The notes under the pieces: model-generated | The model's input: the letters and a program-made list of their open reading frames with translations, nothing else | Database searches by the model: none | What the model was told of the DNA's origin: nothing | In this document: positions 16,341-24,730 of the stretch, piece after piece | Numbering within the stretch: position 1 is the stretch's first letter | Layout: each line of letters opens with the position of its first letter | Origin: Streptomyces aurantiogriseus | GTDB lineage: Bacteria > Actinomycetota > Actinomycetes > Streptomycetales > Streptomycetaceae | Assembly (NCBI RefSeq): GCF_014649375.1 | Contig: NZ_BMSX01000045.1 | Span: 1 to 43,896, forward strand | Direction of reading: 5' to 3' | DNA: 43,896 nt | Made by a program: the position numbers and the translations under genes

Positions 16341-17330
16341 ATGGCCCGACCCCAGGCCCCCAACAGTGTCACCGTCCTCGGCGAGTGCGTCGCCGACGCC
16401 TTCACCGACCCCGGTCAGTCCGGCTCCGGCGAACTCGCGCTGCGCGCCCTGCCCGGAGGCGGCCCCGCCAACACCGCCGTCGCCCTTGCCCGGCTCGGCA
16501 CCCCCACCCGCTTCCTCGGCCGGTTCTCCAGCGACGTCTTCGGCACCCTCTTCCGGGCCCGCCTCAGCGACTCCGGCGTCGACCTGACCGGCAGCGTGAC
16601 CGCCCCAGAGCCCAGCACACTCGCCGTCGCCGACCTCGATGAGACCGGCCAGGCCACCTACACCTTCTACGCCGACAGCGCCGCCGACTGGCAGTGGACC
16701 GACGAGGAACTTGCCGCCACCGGGTTGGACGACGCGGCCTGCCTGCACACCGGCTCCCTGGCACTGATACGCCAACCCGGCGGCAGTCGCATCGAGGACC
16801 ACCTCGCCCATGCGCGCGAACACGTCACCGTATCGATCGACCCCAACGTCCGTCCTCTGCTCGTCCCGACCTCCGCCTACCGCGAACGGCTTCCCCGTTG
16901 GTGCGCCCTCGCCGACATCCTCCGCCTCAGCGAGGACGACCTCGCCCTGCTCCTTCCCGGCGCCAGCCCCGAAGAGGCATGCGACACCTGGCACGCCGCC
17001 GGTGTCCGCCTCGTCGTCATCACCCTCGGCGGGCGCGGCGCCCTCGCCTCCCTCGACGGCACCCGCGTCACCGTCCCTGCCCCGGCCGTGGACGTCGTTG
17101 ACACGATCGGCGCTGGGGACTCCTTCACTGCCGGACTACTGCACCGCCTCGCCGCCTTCGGACACCTCGGCGGCCGACTCGACGTACTGACCCTGGAAGA
17201 CGTCACCAACGCGTGCATGTTCGCCGCCCGCGTCGCCGCCCTGACGTGCTCCGTCACTGGCGCAAACCCACCGCGGGCGGACAAAACAGCACTGGAGAGC
17301 GGCGGCGATCGGTTGACGCCACATTTCTGA
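16341..17330 (+). CDS. PfkB-family carbohydrate kinase, probable fructokinase
   Basis: A 329-residue ribokinase-family sugar kinase. The first signature is GGGPANTAVALARLG (about 39-53) and the catalytic signature is DTIGAGDSFTAGLL, with the GAGD Asp as base. The start at 16341 is chosen because homology to the family starts at VTVLGECVADAF and a GAGAGG site lies 12 nt upstream; earlier in-frame starts add an unlikely Cys-rich leader. It is divergent from the LacI-headed operon and shares its palindrome. Fructose phosphorylation, using ATP, is inferred from the adjacent GH32 genes; 2-keto sugars in general remain possible. Confidence 0.88.
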   Translation: MARPQAPNSVTVLGECVADAFTDPGQSGSGELALRALPGGGPANTAVALARLGTPTRFLGRFSSDVFGTLFRARLSDSGVDLTGSVTAPEPSTLAVADLDETGQATYTFYADSAADWQWTDEELAATGLDDAACLHTGSLALIRQPGGSRIEDHLAHAREHVTVSIDPNVRPLLVPTSAYRERLPRWCALADILRLSEDDLALLLPGASPEEACDTWHAAGVRLVVITLGGRGALASLDGTRVTVPAPAVDVVDTIGAGDSFTAGLLHRLAAFGHLGGRLDVLTLEDVTNACMFAARVAALTCSVTGANPPRADKTALESGGDRLTPHF

Positions 17331-17338
17331 ACACGCAT

Positions 17339-17364
17339 GCCGTACCCGGTTCCAGACGTACGGC
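17339..17364 (+). terminator. Candidate terminator after the fructokinase gene
   Basis: The arms GCCGTAC and GTACGGC pair perfectly around a 12-nt loop, 8 bp past the fructokinase stop codon. Confidence 0.5.
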
Positions 17365-17428
17365 GTTCTCGTCATGGGGTCAAGGAGGAACCCAGCGGGA
17401 CGGTGGTGACACCCATACAGACGCGGCC

Positions 17429-18074
17429 TCATCTCAGACCCGACGGTGCTCGGATGCCGAAGACGCGCATGAGGTGAACGGGTCGGCGGTTTCGTGTGCT
17501 TCGTCGAGGACCCTGTCGATACGGAGTTGCCGTGGTTGGATGCCGAGGCTGAGGAAGAGGGGCCGCAGCGTGTATTTCGCGAGGGGTGGCCGGCTGGGGT
17601 CGAGGGCTGTCTGCTGGGTGACGAACAGGTGAGGGTTGGTGCTGTGGGGCCATCGCGCCGCGCGTTCGCGGAGCCAGTTCGTCAGGAGCTTCATGATGAG
17701 CTCGTCGAGGTGAACGGTGTGACTGCCAAATGGCGGCGGACGGTCATACGGCCCTTTGATCGGTTGAGGTCGGCCATCTGCTGGCAAGCGATCTCGGTCG
17801 GGCCGAGCGCGTGGATCGCGATCAGGGCGACCACGGCTTTCGCCATCCCGGTCGGCGCTCTGTCGAGCAGGCCGACGAGCCGGTCGGAAGGAATCCTGCG
17901 GGGCGCGCTTTCGATGTAAGTGACGGAGACCCCCCGGGCTGGATCACGGAAGATGACACGCTCGCGCTTCAGCGCCCGGAACAAGGACCGCAGGGCACCG
18001 GTTACTGCCGCTCGGGGCACGGGGTGTTGTTCGACGTGATCGATGCCGACCGTAAGCTGGAGGCCTGGCTGCGG
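17429..18074 (-). pseudogene. Decayed tyrosine recombinase (integrase) gene
   Basis: Three minus-strand frames carry successive parts of one actinobacterial integrase-like protein. The first reads ALRSLFRALKRERVIFRD and IHALGPTEIACQQMADL. The second, from about 17710, reads HLDELIMKLLTNWLRERAAR and PHLFVTQQTALDPSRPPLA. The third ends VHLMRVFGIRAPSG at 17429. At least two frameshifts are required, and the N-terminus is missing because the ArsR gene stops at 18117. The gene is a fossil of an element that once sat here, next to the fructan locus. I saw no intact attachment site beside it. Confidence 0.7.
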
Positions 18075-18116
18075 TGGGTCGGGTTCGTCGCGGCCGCGAA
18101 GGGGTGCCCCGGAGCG

Positions 18117-18470
18117 TCAGGTGCACTCGGTGTTCACGTAGGGCTCCACGCGGCCGACGCTTTCCTTGAGGACGAGGTCGAGCAGTCCGGGGAAGCGCTG
18201 GTCCAGATCTTCCTTGCGCAGCGTGTTGATGCGGCGGGTGCCGACGTCGTGCTGCCGGATGAGACCGGCCTCGCGCAGGACGCGGAAGTGGCGGGTGAGT
18301 ACGGACGCGGTGACGTCCTGCGTGAAGCCGCTGCAGGCCAGGCCGGGGGAGACGGAGAGGGTGACGACGATGGTGAGCCGGGTCTCGTCGGTCAGCGCGC
18401 TCATGATCTTGAAGAGGTCGAGGTCGTCCGTGTCGGGGTGGACGAGGGGGGACGAGGTGCGGCTGGCCAT
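18117..18470 (-). CDS. ArsR-family transcriptional regulator
   Basis: A 117-residue winged-helix regulator. The body KIMSALTDETRLTIVVTL opens the ArsR fold. The recognition region is ASVLTRHFRVLREAGLIRQ, and the wing is DVGTRRINTLRKEDL. The canonical SmtB/ArsR metal motif ELCVCDL is absent; the corresponding stretch reads ACSGFTQDVTAS, with only one Cys, so metal sensing cannot be assumed. It is divergent from an aldehyde dehydrogenase gene with a 170-bp gap holding an inverted repeat, so it most likely controls that gene and itself. Related regulators divergent from reductases and dehydrogenases commonly sense reactive small molecules; that is inference. Confidence 0.85.
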   Translation of the reverse strand: MASRTSSPLVHPDTDDLDLFKIMSALTDETRLTIVVTLSVSPGLACSGFTQDVTASVLTRHFRVLREAGLIRQHDVGTRRINTLRKEDLDQRFPGLLDLVLKESVGRVEPYVNTECT

Positions 18471-18492
18471 GAGGAAAGAATAACCCCTGCCT

Positions 18493-18516
18493 CATGTTCG
18501 CGTCGGCGCGTACATG
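18493..18516. promoter_or_regulatory. Inverted repeat, candidate ArsR operator
   Basis: The arms CATGTTCGCG and CGCGTACATG (9 of 10 pairs) flank the spacer TCGG. It lies 23 bp upstream of the ArsR start and about 125 bp upstream of the aldehyde dehydrogenase start. The size and spacing suit a dimeric winged-helix repressor. Confidence 0.55.
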
Positions 18517-18639
18517 GGCTACAGTGAAGGCACGGATTGATTCTTCATCCGTCATCCACCGGGTTGCCCATCACCGGTACTACGGCATGCCACGAACGCC
18601 TTTGACGGCGCGGCCTGCATCAAGAACGGAGCACACCTC

Positions 18640-19986
18640 ATGACCACAACACAGGCGACCGAGCCGAGGACGGACCGGACCGAAACGGCCGCGGAGGTGG
18701 TCGGCCGCCTTCGTGCGACGTTCAACACCGGCGTCACCCGCGGGCTGGACTGGCGCGTCAACCAGTTGCAGCGGCTGCGGGCACTGCTGGTCGAGAACGA
18801 GCAGGAGCTGATCGAAGCGCTCTGGGCGGATCTGAGGAAGAACGCCGCCGAGGCGAAGACGCAGGAGATCGACTTCACCGTCGCCGACATCGACGAGGCA
18901 CTGGCGAATCTCGAGAATTGGCTTCAGCCTCGCCCGGTGGAGGTTCCCGCCCACTTCGGTCCCACGACAACGGCCTACACCACGTACGACCCGCTCGGGG
19001 TCGTCCTGGTGATCGCTCCCTGGAATTTCCCGCTGCACCTTCTCATCGACCCCATCATCGGCGCACTGGCCGCCGGGAACACCGTGGTGGCCAAGCCGAG
19101 CGAGCTCTCGGTGCACACCTCAGCGGTCGCTTCACGTCTCCTGCGACAGTATTTCGATGCCGATGTGCTCACCGTGGTCGAGGGGGGCGCCGAGGAGACC
19201 ACGGCCCTGCTGGCACAGCGTTTCGACCACATCTTCTACACGGGCAATGGCGCGGTCGGCCGGATCGTCATGGCCGCGGCAGCCAAGAACCTCACCCCGG
19301 TCACGCTCGAACTCGGGGGCAAGTCGCCGGTCTTCGTGGCGCCTGACGCCGACGTGGACGAGACCGCGAAGCGGCTGGTCGGCGCCAAGTTCGGCAACGC
19401 GGGGCAGCAGTGCATAGCCCCCGACTACGTTCTGGCCGATCCTGCCACCGCCGCCGCACTGGTCCCCGCCCTGCGCGCGGCGGTCGAAGCCCAGTTCGGC
19501 ACCACCCCGCAGACCGCAGCCGACTTCGGCCGGATCATCAACGAGCGGCACTTCGACCGGCTCACCCGTCTGCTGGACTCCGGCCGGGCGGCGGTGGGAG
19601 GCCAGCACGACCGTGACGACCTGTTCATCGCACCGACCGTGCTCACCGATGTCGACCCCGCATCGCCGGTCATGCAGGAGGAGATCTTCGGTCCGATCCT
19701 CGCCGTCGTCGAAGTCGAAGACCTCGATGCCGCCATCGCCTTCATCAACGAACGCGAAAAGCCCCTCGCGCTCTACGCCTTCACCGCTTCCGAGGCCACC
19801 AAGTCGCGCCTCGTGAAGGAGACGTCCTCCGGCGGCGTCGCCTGGGGCCAGCCGGTGATGCAACTGCTCATGCCGGGACTGCCTTTCGGTGGCGTCGGCG
19901 AAAGCGGCATGGGCCGGTACCACGGCCGGTACTCCCTCGAGACGTTCAGCCACCTCAAGGCCGTCGCGGACGTGCCGCTCAACTAG
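18640..19986 (+). CDS. Aldehyde dehydrogenase (class 3-like)
   Basis: A 448-residue NAD(P)-dependent aldehyde dehydrogenase, shorter than the approximately 490-residue class 1/2 enzymes and matching the class 3 group. It shows the cofactor region VLVIAPWNFPLHLL, the catalytic Glu in TLELGGKSP, and the catalytic Cys in NAGQQCIAPDY. The C-terminal part has EIFGPILAVVEV and the substrate-channel stretch LPFGGVGESGMGRYHG. It converts an aldehyde to its acid in the cytoplasm; substrate unknown. The divergent ArsR gene and the intervening inverted repeat suggest inducible control. An Old Yellow Enzyme-type reductase follows 507 bp downstream on the same strand, which suggests a detoxification theme for reactive carbonyls. 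Confidence 0.9.
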   Translation: MTTTQATEPRTDRTETAAEVVGRLRATFNTGVTRGLDWRVNQLQRLRALLVENEQELIEALWADLRKNAAEAKTQEIDFTVADIDEALANLENWLQPRPVEVPAHFGPTTTAYTTYDPLGVVLVIAPWNFPLHLLIDPIIGALAAGNTVVAKPSELSVHTSAVASRLLRQYFDADVLTVVEGGAEETTALLAQRFDHIFYTGNGAVGRIVMAAAAKNLTPVTLELGGKSPVFVAPDADVDETAKRLVGAKFGNAGQQCIAPDYVLADPATAAALVPALRAAVEAQFGTTPQTAADFGRIINERHFDRLTRLLDSGRAAVGGQHDRDDLFIAPTVLTDVDPASPVMQEEIFGPILAVVEVEDLDAAIAFINEREKPLALYAFTASEATKSRLVKETSSGGVAWGQPVMQLLMPGLPFGGVGESGMGRYHGRYSLETFSHLKAVADVPLN

Positions 19987-20177
19987 CCTCGCGCTTTCGT
20001 GGAGCAGGCTGTCCGATGGGCGATCGGCCGGCGGAAGTGCCTCAGGCCGGTGAGAATGAGGAGCGCTGAGATCGCTGTTCCCGCCACCGCCAAAAGCGCG
20101 TTCCAGGTGAAGCCGTGTATCGGTCCTCTTCGCGGGGGCGCGTCGAGGGAGTCGGTCGCGGCGCGGCCTGCAGACAC
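19983..20177 (-). pseudogene. Possible C-terminal membrane-protein fragment
   Basis: The minus strand carries a short open stretch with a credible membrane helix (WNALLAVAGTAISALLIL followed by TGLRHFRRP), ending at 19983. It resembles the last helix of a transporter but has no start or upstream domain. A second hydrophobic scrap, MTAIGVWVVLAANAV, lies on the same strand at about 20320-20365 in another frame. The rest of 19987-20493 shows no convincing gene. Confidence 0.25.
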
Positions 20178-20493
20178 CGATCTGTACCGACTCCGGCGGC
20201 GGCACCCACGACTTCGTCACCTGGCTGACTGCTGATCGTGCGCAAGGAGCGAACGCCCGTACTTCGGCGGGCAGTTGCGCTTGACCGGCGTCGACGCCGA
20301 CGCCGACGGCATGCGGCTCTCACCGCGTTCGCCGCCAGCACCACCCACACCCCGATCGCGGTCATGGAACCGCGTCACCGTCAGCGGGCCCGCGCCTGCC
20401 CGAGGACCGCATCCGCGCCTCCGCCGGGACAGCGTGGACCCCCTGCGTCGCAGACCTTCATCCCGTTTCCCTCCGTATTGCAGAAAGAAACCC

Positions 20494-21606
20494 ATGACTG
20501 TCAATATTTCAGAAGTTTCGCCCGTTCCGTCGCTTTTCTCCCCCGTCGCCCTCGGGAAGATCGAGCTCGCCAACCGCATCGTCATGGCACCGATGACCCG
20601 GGTCCGGGCCGGCTCCTCCGGCATCCCCGGGGACCTGATGGTCGAGTACTACCGGCAGCGGGCAAGCGTCGGGCTGATCATCACCGAGGGCACCTACCCC
20701 GACCACGCGTCGCAGGGGTATGTCGGCGAGCCGGGCATCGCCACCGACGAGCAGGCGGCCGGCTGGCAGCGGGTGTTCGAGGCGGTGCACGCCGAGGGCG
20801 GCCGCATCGTCCTGCAGATCATGCACGCCGGCCGCGGCACCCACCCCGACATCAACGGCGGCCGCCGCATCCTCGCCCCCAGCGCGATCGCCATCGACGG
20901 CAAGACGTTCACCGAGAAGGGCGAGCAGCCCTACCCCGTACCGGAAGCGATGACCACCGCAGAGATCCGGGCAGCCCTGGAGGACTTCGTCACCGCGGCC
21001 CGCCGGGCCATCGAGGCGGGAGCGGACGGCGTGGAAATCCACGGCGCCAACGGCTACCTGCTCCAGGAGTTCCTCTCCCCGGCGGCCAACCAGCGCACCG
21101 ATGGATACGGCGGCTCGCCGCAGAACCGCGCCCGCTTCGTCATCGAGGTCGTCACGGCGGTCGCCCAGGCCGTCGGTGCCGAGCGGGTCGGGCTGCGGAT
21201 CTCGCCGGAGGTCGACCTCGGGGACGTCTTCGAGACCGACCGGGACGACGTCCTGGCCACCTACGGCACCCTGGTGGACCAACTGCGCCCGCTGGGCCTG
21301 GCCTACCTCTCCGTACTGCACACCGAGCCGGGCGGCGACCTTGTACAGGAGCTGCGGCGGCGCTTCGACGGCAAGCTGATCGTCAACAACGGCCCCTTCG
21401 GGGGGCAGACCACCCGCGAGCAGGCGCTCCAGCAGATCGAGGCCGACCACGCCGACGCCGTGGTCGTGGGCCGGGCCCTCATCGCCAACCCCGACCTGGT
21501 CGAGCGCTGGCAGGGTGGCCACCCGGAGAACGAGCCGCGGCCGGAACTGTTCTACGGGCCGGGCGCGGAAGGCTACACCGACTACCCCTTCCTCGAAGCG
21601 GCTTGA
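20494..21606 (+). CDS. Old Yellow Enzyme-family alkene reductase (FMN)
   Basis: A 370-residue NADH:flavin oxidoreductase. Family features are LFSPVALGKIELANRIVMAP at the N-terminus, the MHAGRGTHP strand, the active-site region EIHGANGYLLQEFLSP followed by NQRTDGYGGS, and the C-terminal FMN-phosphate region DAVVVGRALIANPDL. It reduces activated C=C bonds of enones, nitroesters or similar electrophiles. The ATG at 20494 starts where the family starts; the ribosome binding site (AGAAAG) is weak. It follows the aldehyde dehydrogenase gene on the same strand and is closed by a strong hairpin. Confidence 0.9.
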   Translation: MTVNISEVSPVPSLFSPVALGKIELANRIVMAPMTRVRAGSSGIPGDLMVEYYRQRASVGLIITEGTYPDHASQGYVGEPGIATDEQAAGWQRVFEAVHAEGGRIVLQIMHAGRGTHPDINGGRRILAPSAIAIDGKTFTEKGEQPYPVPEAMTTAEIRAALEDFVTAARRAIEAGADGVEIHGANGYLLQEFLSPAANQRTDGYGGSPQNRARFVIEVVTAVAQAVGAERVGLRISPEVDLGDVFETDRDDVLATYGTLVDQLRPLGLAYLSVLHTEPGGDLVQELRRRFDGKLIVNNGPFGGQTTREQALQQIEADHADAVVVGRALIANPDLVERWQGGHPENEPRPELFYGPGAEGYTDYPFLEAA

Positions 21607-21618
21607 GGCCCACGGTCA

Positions 21619-21659
21619 CGCCTGTCCATGCGGCAGCCCCACTCACACATGGACAGGCG
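21619..21659 (+). terminator. Terminator after the alkene reductase gene
   Basis: A perfect 12-bp inverted repeat, CGCCTGTCCATG / CATGGACAGGCG, with a 17-nt loop, starting 13 bp past the stop codon. Confidence 0.75.
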
Positions 21660-21699
21660 CCCGACCGGCGACACTGTGCCCGCCCCTTTGAGCCCGCGG

Positions 21700-21870
21700 T
21701 CACACCGGCGATCACCGGCTCGAGGACCGTCGGGTCCGTCAGGGCGTTGAGGGTCCGCAGGTTCCTGGTCAGCAGCCTGCGTTCGGTGACCTCGTCGAGC
21801 ACATCGCTCTCGTGCGTGGCCACGGCGGCGGCCTTCGGCCACAGCTGACGCCTATGACAGTTTTCCGGCG
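21700..21870 (-). pseudogene. Unrecognised protein-like remnant
   Basis: The minus strand reads KAAAVATHESDVLDEVTERR and then LLTRNLRTLNALTDPTVLEP without a start or a conserved end. The stretch looks coding but I cannot assign it. It forms the left part of a 1.3-kb decayed block that runs to the MHYT gene. Confidence 0.3.
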
Positions 21871-21992
21871 GCGGCCCATCCACCAGGTCCGCCTTCCGTA
21901 GGGGAGTCCTTCGCCGATATCCGTCCCCGCTGTACACCGGCGCCCATACCGTCCAGCCCGAACGCTGGGAACGGGGGTGACGAAAGGGGCTG

Positions 21993-22112
21993 TTGGTGGG
22001 GCGGGATCTGGACGGGGTGGTGGACCACTTCACCCTGCCCTGCGACGAGGCGGGCTGGTTACGGAACAAAAGCGGCGCCACCGGGCTGGGCCTCGCCGTC
22101 CAGCTGAAATTT
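21993..22112 (+). pseudogene. Remnant of Tn3-family transposase N-terminus
   Basis: The plus strand reads VVDHFTLPCDEAGWLRNKSG then ATGLGLAVQLKF. This pattern (FTL near the start, then a short acidic/hydrophobic stretch, then K-x-G-A-T-x-L-G-L-A-x-x-L-K-F) is characteristic of the DUF4158 N-terminal domain of Tn3-family transposases. The frame loses similarity after about 22112 and no catalytic region is visible, so only a fragment remains. It marks past insertion of a Tn3-like element in the decayed block. Confidence 0.5.
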
Positions 22113-22199
22113 TGCGGCGGCGACCTCGGAGGCGGTTCACGAGTTACTTGGCACCTGATTCGCCGCTCGTTAACGGCTCCCCAACCGACGTCACCACTG

Positions 22200-22359
22200 G
22201 TCCAGGGCCCTTCACGCCGGAGGGCCCTGAGCCATGCCCGCAGTGGACAACGGACAGAACGAAACCCCATCCATAATTTGGGCTCGCTGGCCCACCCCGG
22301 CTGCAGAGCAGGATCGGGCACGGGGTGGCCAGCATTGGCTCTGGCAGCGTCCACGTCAC
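22200..22359 (-). pseudogene. Remnant of ATP-dependent DNA ligase N-terminus
   Basis: From a GTG at 22359 the minus strand reads MTWTLPEPMLATP. After a one-base shift it reads PDPALQPGWASEPKLWMGFR. This matches the N-terminus of actinobacterial ATP-dependent DNA ligases (LPEPMLA, then W-x-x-EPKWDGFR), where the Lys of EPK is the AMP-accepting residue. Here the sequence is EPKLWMGFR, showing another indel, and no downstream ligase sequence is evident. The gene is a short, frameshifted remnant. The stretch 22360-22875 has further scraps (for example QEYEPDQAALQASYDFLAVA on the plus strand) that I cannot assign. Confidence 0.55.
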
Positions 22360-22875
22360 GCTCGATGCCTTCCACCCGGGCCGTCGGCTGCCCGGGTGAC
22401 CGCCAAGGGCCGGACCGGTCCTGGTCGCGCCCGTGGTCGGGGCGAGAGGGACCCCCGACCACGCTGACGCTGACGTTCCTCGGCTGGTCAGCCGGTCACC
22501 GGGTCAAGCTCGCTCCTCTTGGTGCTCCGAGTCGAGTTCCTGGCGCAGGTCCAGGAAGCAGCGCAGCCGCACGCCCGGCTCACCAGGCTCCCGGGTCGTA
22601 CGGTCCGCTGGCGCCGCGCCACCGGCCAGGAGTACGAACCCGACCAGGCCGCACTGCAGGCGTCGTACGACTTCCTGGCCGTGGCCGCCTCGAGGGCGGA
22701 GTGGGACGACTGCCGCTCGCGGTCGCGGAGTCGGTGCGGGCCCGTGGCGCCGAGATCCTCACCCGCACCCCGTCACGGAGCTGCGCCGCGAGGCCACCGG
22801 CGCGACAAGCCACATCGAACCCGCACCCGCCAACGAACCACACTCCCGAGCTGAAAGGCGCTCAAGCGGGGTCGA

Positions 22876-22891
22876 AGGGGCGGCAGCCCCT
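22876..22891 (-). terminator. Candidate terminator after the MHYT gene
   Basis: AGGGGC / GCCCCT arms with a GGCA loop, 39 nt past the MHYT stop codon on the minus strand. The stem is short, so the call is tentative. Confidence 0.3.
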
Positions 22892-22929
22892 GGGATGGGA
22901 CGGGTAGAGGCGGCGGGGGCGAGAAAAAC

Positions 22930-23874
22930 TCACCACTCCCGCACGCGCCGCGCGGCAGCCCCCCGCGGCTGCTGAAGCTCCCGCCGAACCGGAGGTTCGA
23001 ACAGGGACCCCGGACTGTCATCGACCGTATGGGGCAGCGGGACATCGGGCCGGTCACCCCGCCAGGCCGGCATCCGCGGTCCCGTTCCCTCCCGCTCCCG
23101 ACCCACCCGAACCACCGCGTTCCCCCGGTTCCAGTCCCCGTCCCCCAGCACGAGCAACGGATCGAACATCACGACCACACCGGCCAGCACCATGAAGATG
23201 ACCGGCCCGATCAGCATCGGCAGGAGGATCGACGTGGGCGACTCCCCGCTGAACGTCCCCCCGCTCCCGCCGTGCAGATGGACCCCGACCGCGGCCATCC
23301 CCGTGTAGTGCATGCCGGACACCGCGACACCCATGACCAGACTGGCCCCCAGGCTGGTCAGGAAGCCCCGGATCGACACCGCCGCCCACAGCGCGGCGGT
23401 CGCGGCGACGATGGCGATGAGCACGGACAGCGCCACGATGGGCGTGTCGTACTGGATGTAGCCGTTGAGCTGGATGGCGGCCATGCCCAGGTAGTGCATG
23501 GCGGCCACCCCGAGCCCCGTGACGCCGCCCGCGGCGCACAGCGTGGCGGTGCTCACGCCCCGGTAGCCCACCGCGAAGACGCCGATGCCGACCACGGCGA
23601 TGGCCACGACGAGGCTCAGGACGGTCAGGCCGACGTCGTAGTGGATCCGGCTCTCCTTCACCCGGAAGCCGATCATCGCGATGAAGTGCATCGTCCAGAT
23701 GCCGCAGCCGATCGACGCCGCGCCGAGGGCTAGCCAACCGGGCTTCCAGGACTGCTCGTTGAAGACGGACCTGACGACGCAGCGCAGTCCTAACGCCGCG
23801 CCCAGGCAGGCCATGATGTAGGCGGCCACCGGGGTGACCGCGCCGTAGCTGAAACCGTCGACCGTGCCTTGCAT
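22930..23874 (-). CDS. MHYT-domain membrane sensor protein
   Basis: A 314-residue integral membrane protein with seven predicted helices. Three MHYT-type motifs are visible: TMHFIAM, AMHYLGM and GMHYTGM. MHYT domains are established as candidate sensors of O2, CO or NO, through metal bound by the Met/His residues near the outer membrane face. In many bacteria they are fused to GGDEF/EAL domains; this protein instead ends in a short, charged, Arg/Pro-rich cytoplasmic tail, so any signalling partner is elsewhere. Leu28 is encoded by TTA (plus strand TAA at 23791-23793), predicting bldA-dependent translation and thus expression late in development. The gene stands alone between two decayed blocks. 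Confidence 0.9.
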   Translation of the reverse strand: MQGTVDGFSYGAVTPVAAYIMACLGAALGLRCVVRSVFNEQSWKPGWLALGAASIGCGIWTMHFIAMIGFRVKESRIHYDVGLTVLSLVVAIAVVGIGVFAVGYRGVSTATLCAAGGVTGLGVAAMHYLGMAAIQLNGYIQYDTPIVALSVLIAIVAATAALWAAVSIRGFLTSLGASLVMGVAVSGMHYTGMAAVGVHLHGGSGGTFSGESPTSILLPMLIGPVIFMVLAGVVVMFDPLLVLGDGDWNRGNAVVRVGREREGTGPRMPAWRGDRPDVPLPHTVDDSPGSLFEPPVRRELQQPRGAAARRVREW

Positions 23875-24188
23875 ATGTCAATTCCCCCCGATTCAGGCCA
23901 GTTGAGATGGCCGTTGCGGGAGGCAAGTCTGGTCGAGAGGCAGGCCGACGCGCTCCGGTTTTCCAAAGGTTACTGTCGGTACCTGGTTAAACGGTGAACG
24001 ACTTTGTCTGACTCGATACTGATTCGCCGTCACAATCCTCACCGAGCTTGATAATTCAAGCTCAGGCCAAGGAATTACGCCGCGTCGTTGAGTAACCGGC
24101 CGAGGTGTTCCCGCCCGGCCCCCCAGCAACTCCGGCAGCGGCGCGGAGCGTTCCCCGACATCGTCGAGGCGGAATGGGGGACTCAGCT

Positions 24189-24340
24189 GTGAGAATCCGG
24201 ATCGAAGAACTGCACCTGATCGGGACCAGTCGGCGCATCCGTTTCGAACCTGGGATGAATGCCATAACTGGCGCCATGAGCGGCGGGAAGACGGCCACGA
24301 TCAGCTGTCTGCGGGCCCTGCTCGGCGCCGACGTCGGGCT
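24189..24340 (+). pseudogene. N-terminal remnant of a P-loop ATPase
   Basis: From a GTG at 24189 the sequence reads VRIRIEELHLIGTSRRIRF then EPGMNAITGAMSGGKTATIS and CLRALLGADVG. This is the N-terminal strand, loop and Walker A (GAMSGGKT) of an SMC/RecF-like AAA ATPase. Protein-like character fades after about 24340 and no Walker B follows, so the gene is truncated. The upstream stretch 23875-24188 has no gene and no clear motif. The sequence 24341-24590 is unassigned. Confidence 0.45.
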
Positions 24341-24593
24341 CGGCAGGCACGTCCAAGCAGGGTCGGTACCGGGGCTCCACCCCGTTTCCCAGCCGATTTC
24401 ATTCGCTCCTCGGGGGCGATGGCGGTCGGATCAGGTGGCCGACCGGCAGTTGGCTCTGGCACGGGGCCGCTCGGTGTGGTCTCAACGGTCGGCTGGACGG
24501 ATGCCTGCCCGCCCGGGAGGTGCTGTTTCGTTCCCGCCCGCGGCCCCTCTCGACGTGCGTTCCGGGCACCGTATTGGACGCTGACGTGCCCGG

Positions 24594-24725
24594 AAGGTCG
24601 CGCACTCCGTCGTTGAGGGTCGGCCGACGCTCAACGTCGACTACGACGTCACAGCGGACGGTGAGCGTGGCGTGTACGCACGGCTCGAACAGCTTGGCAA
24701 TACCAGGGCTGTTGCGGGGTTTGGG
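24594..24725 (+). pseudogene. Remnant resembling the C-terminus of an alpha/beta hydrolase
   Basis: The plus strand reads HSVVEGRPTLNVDYDVTADG then ERGVYARLEQLGNTRAVAGF. This looks like the C-terminal beta-sandwich of X-Pro dipeptidyl-peptidase/CocE-like hydrolases, where a P-x-L-x-x-x-Y strand is followed by V-Y/F-A-x-L. There is no start or catalytic region, and the frame runs into the antisense of the PucR gene. The assignment is tentative. Confidence 0.3.
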
Positions 24726-24730
24726 ACAGG

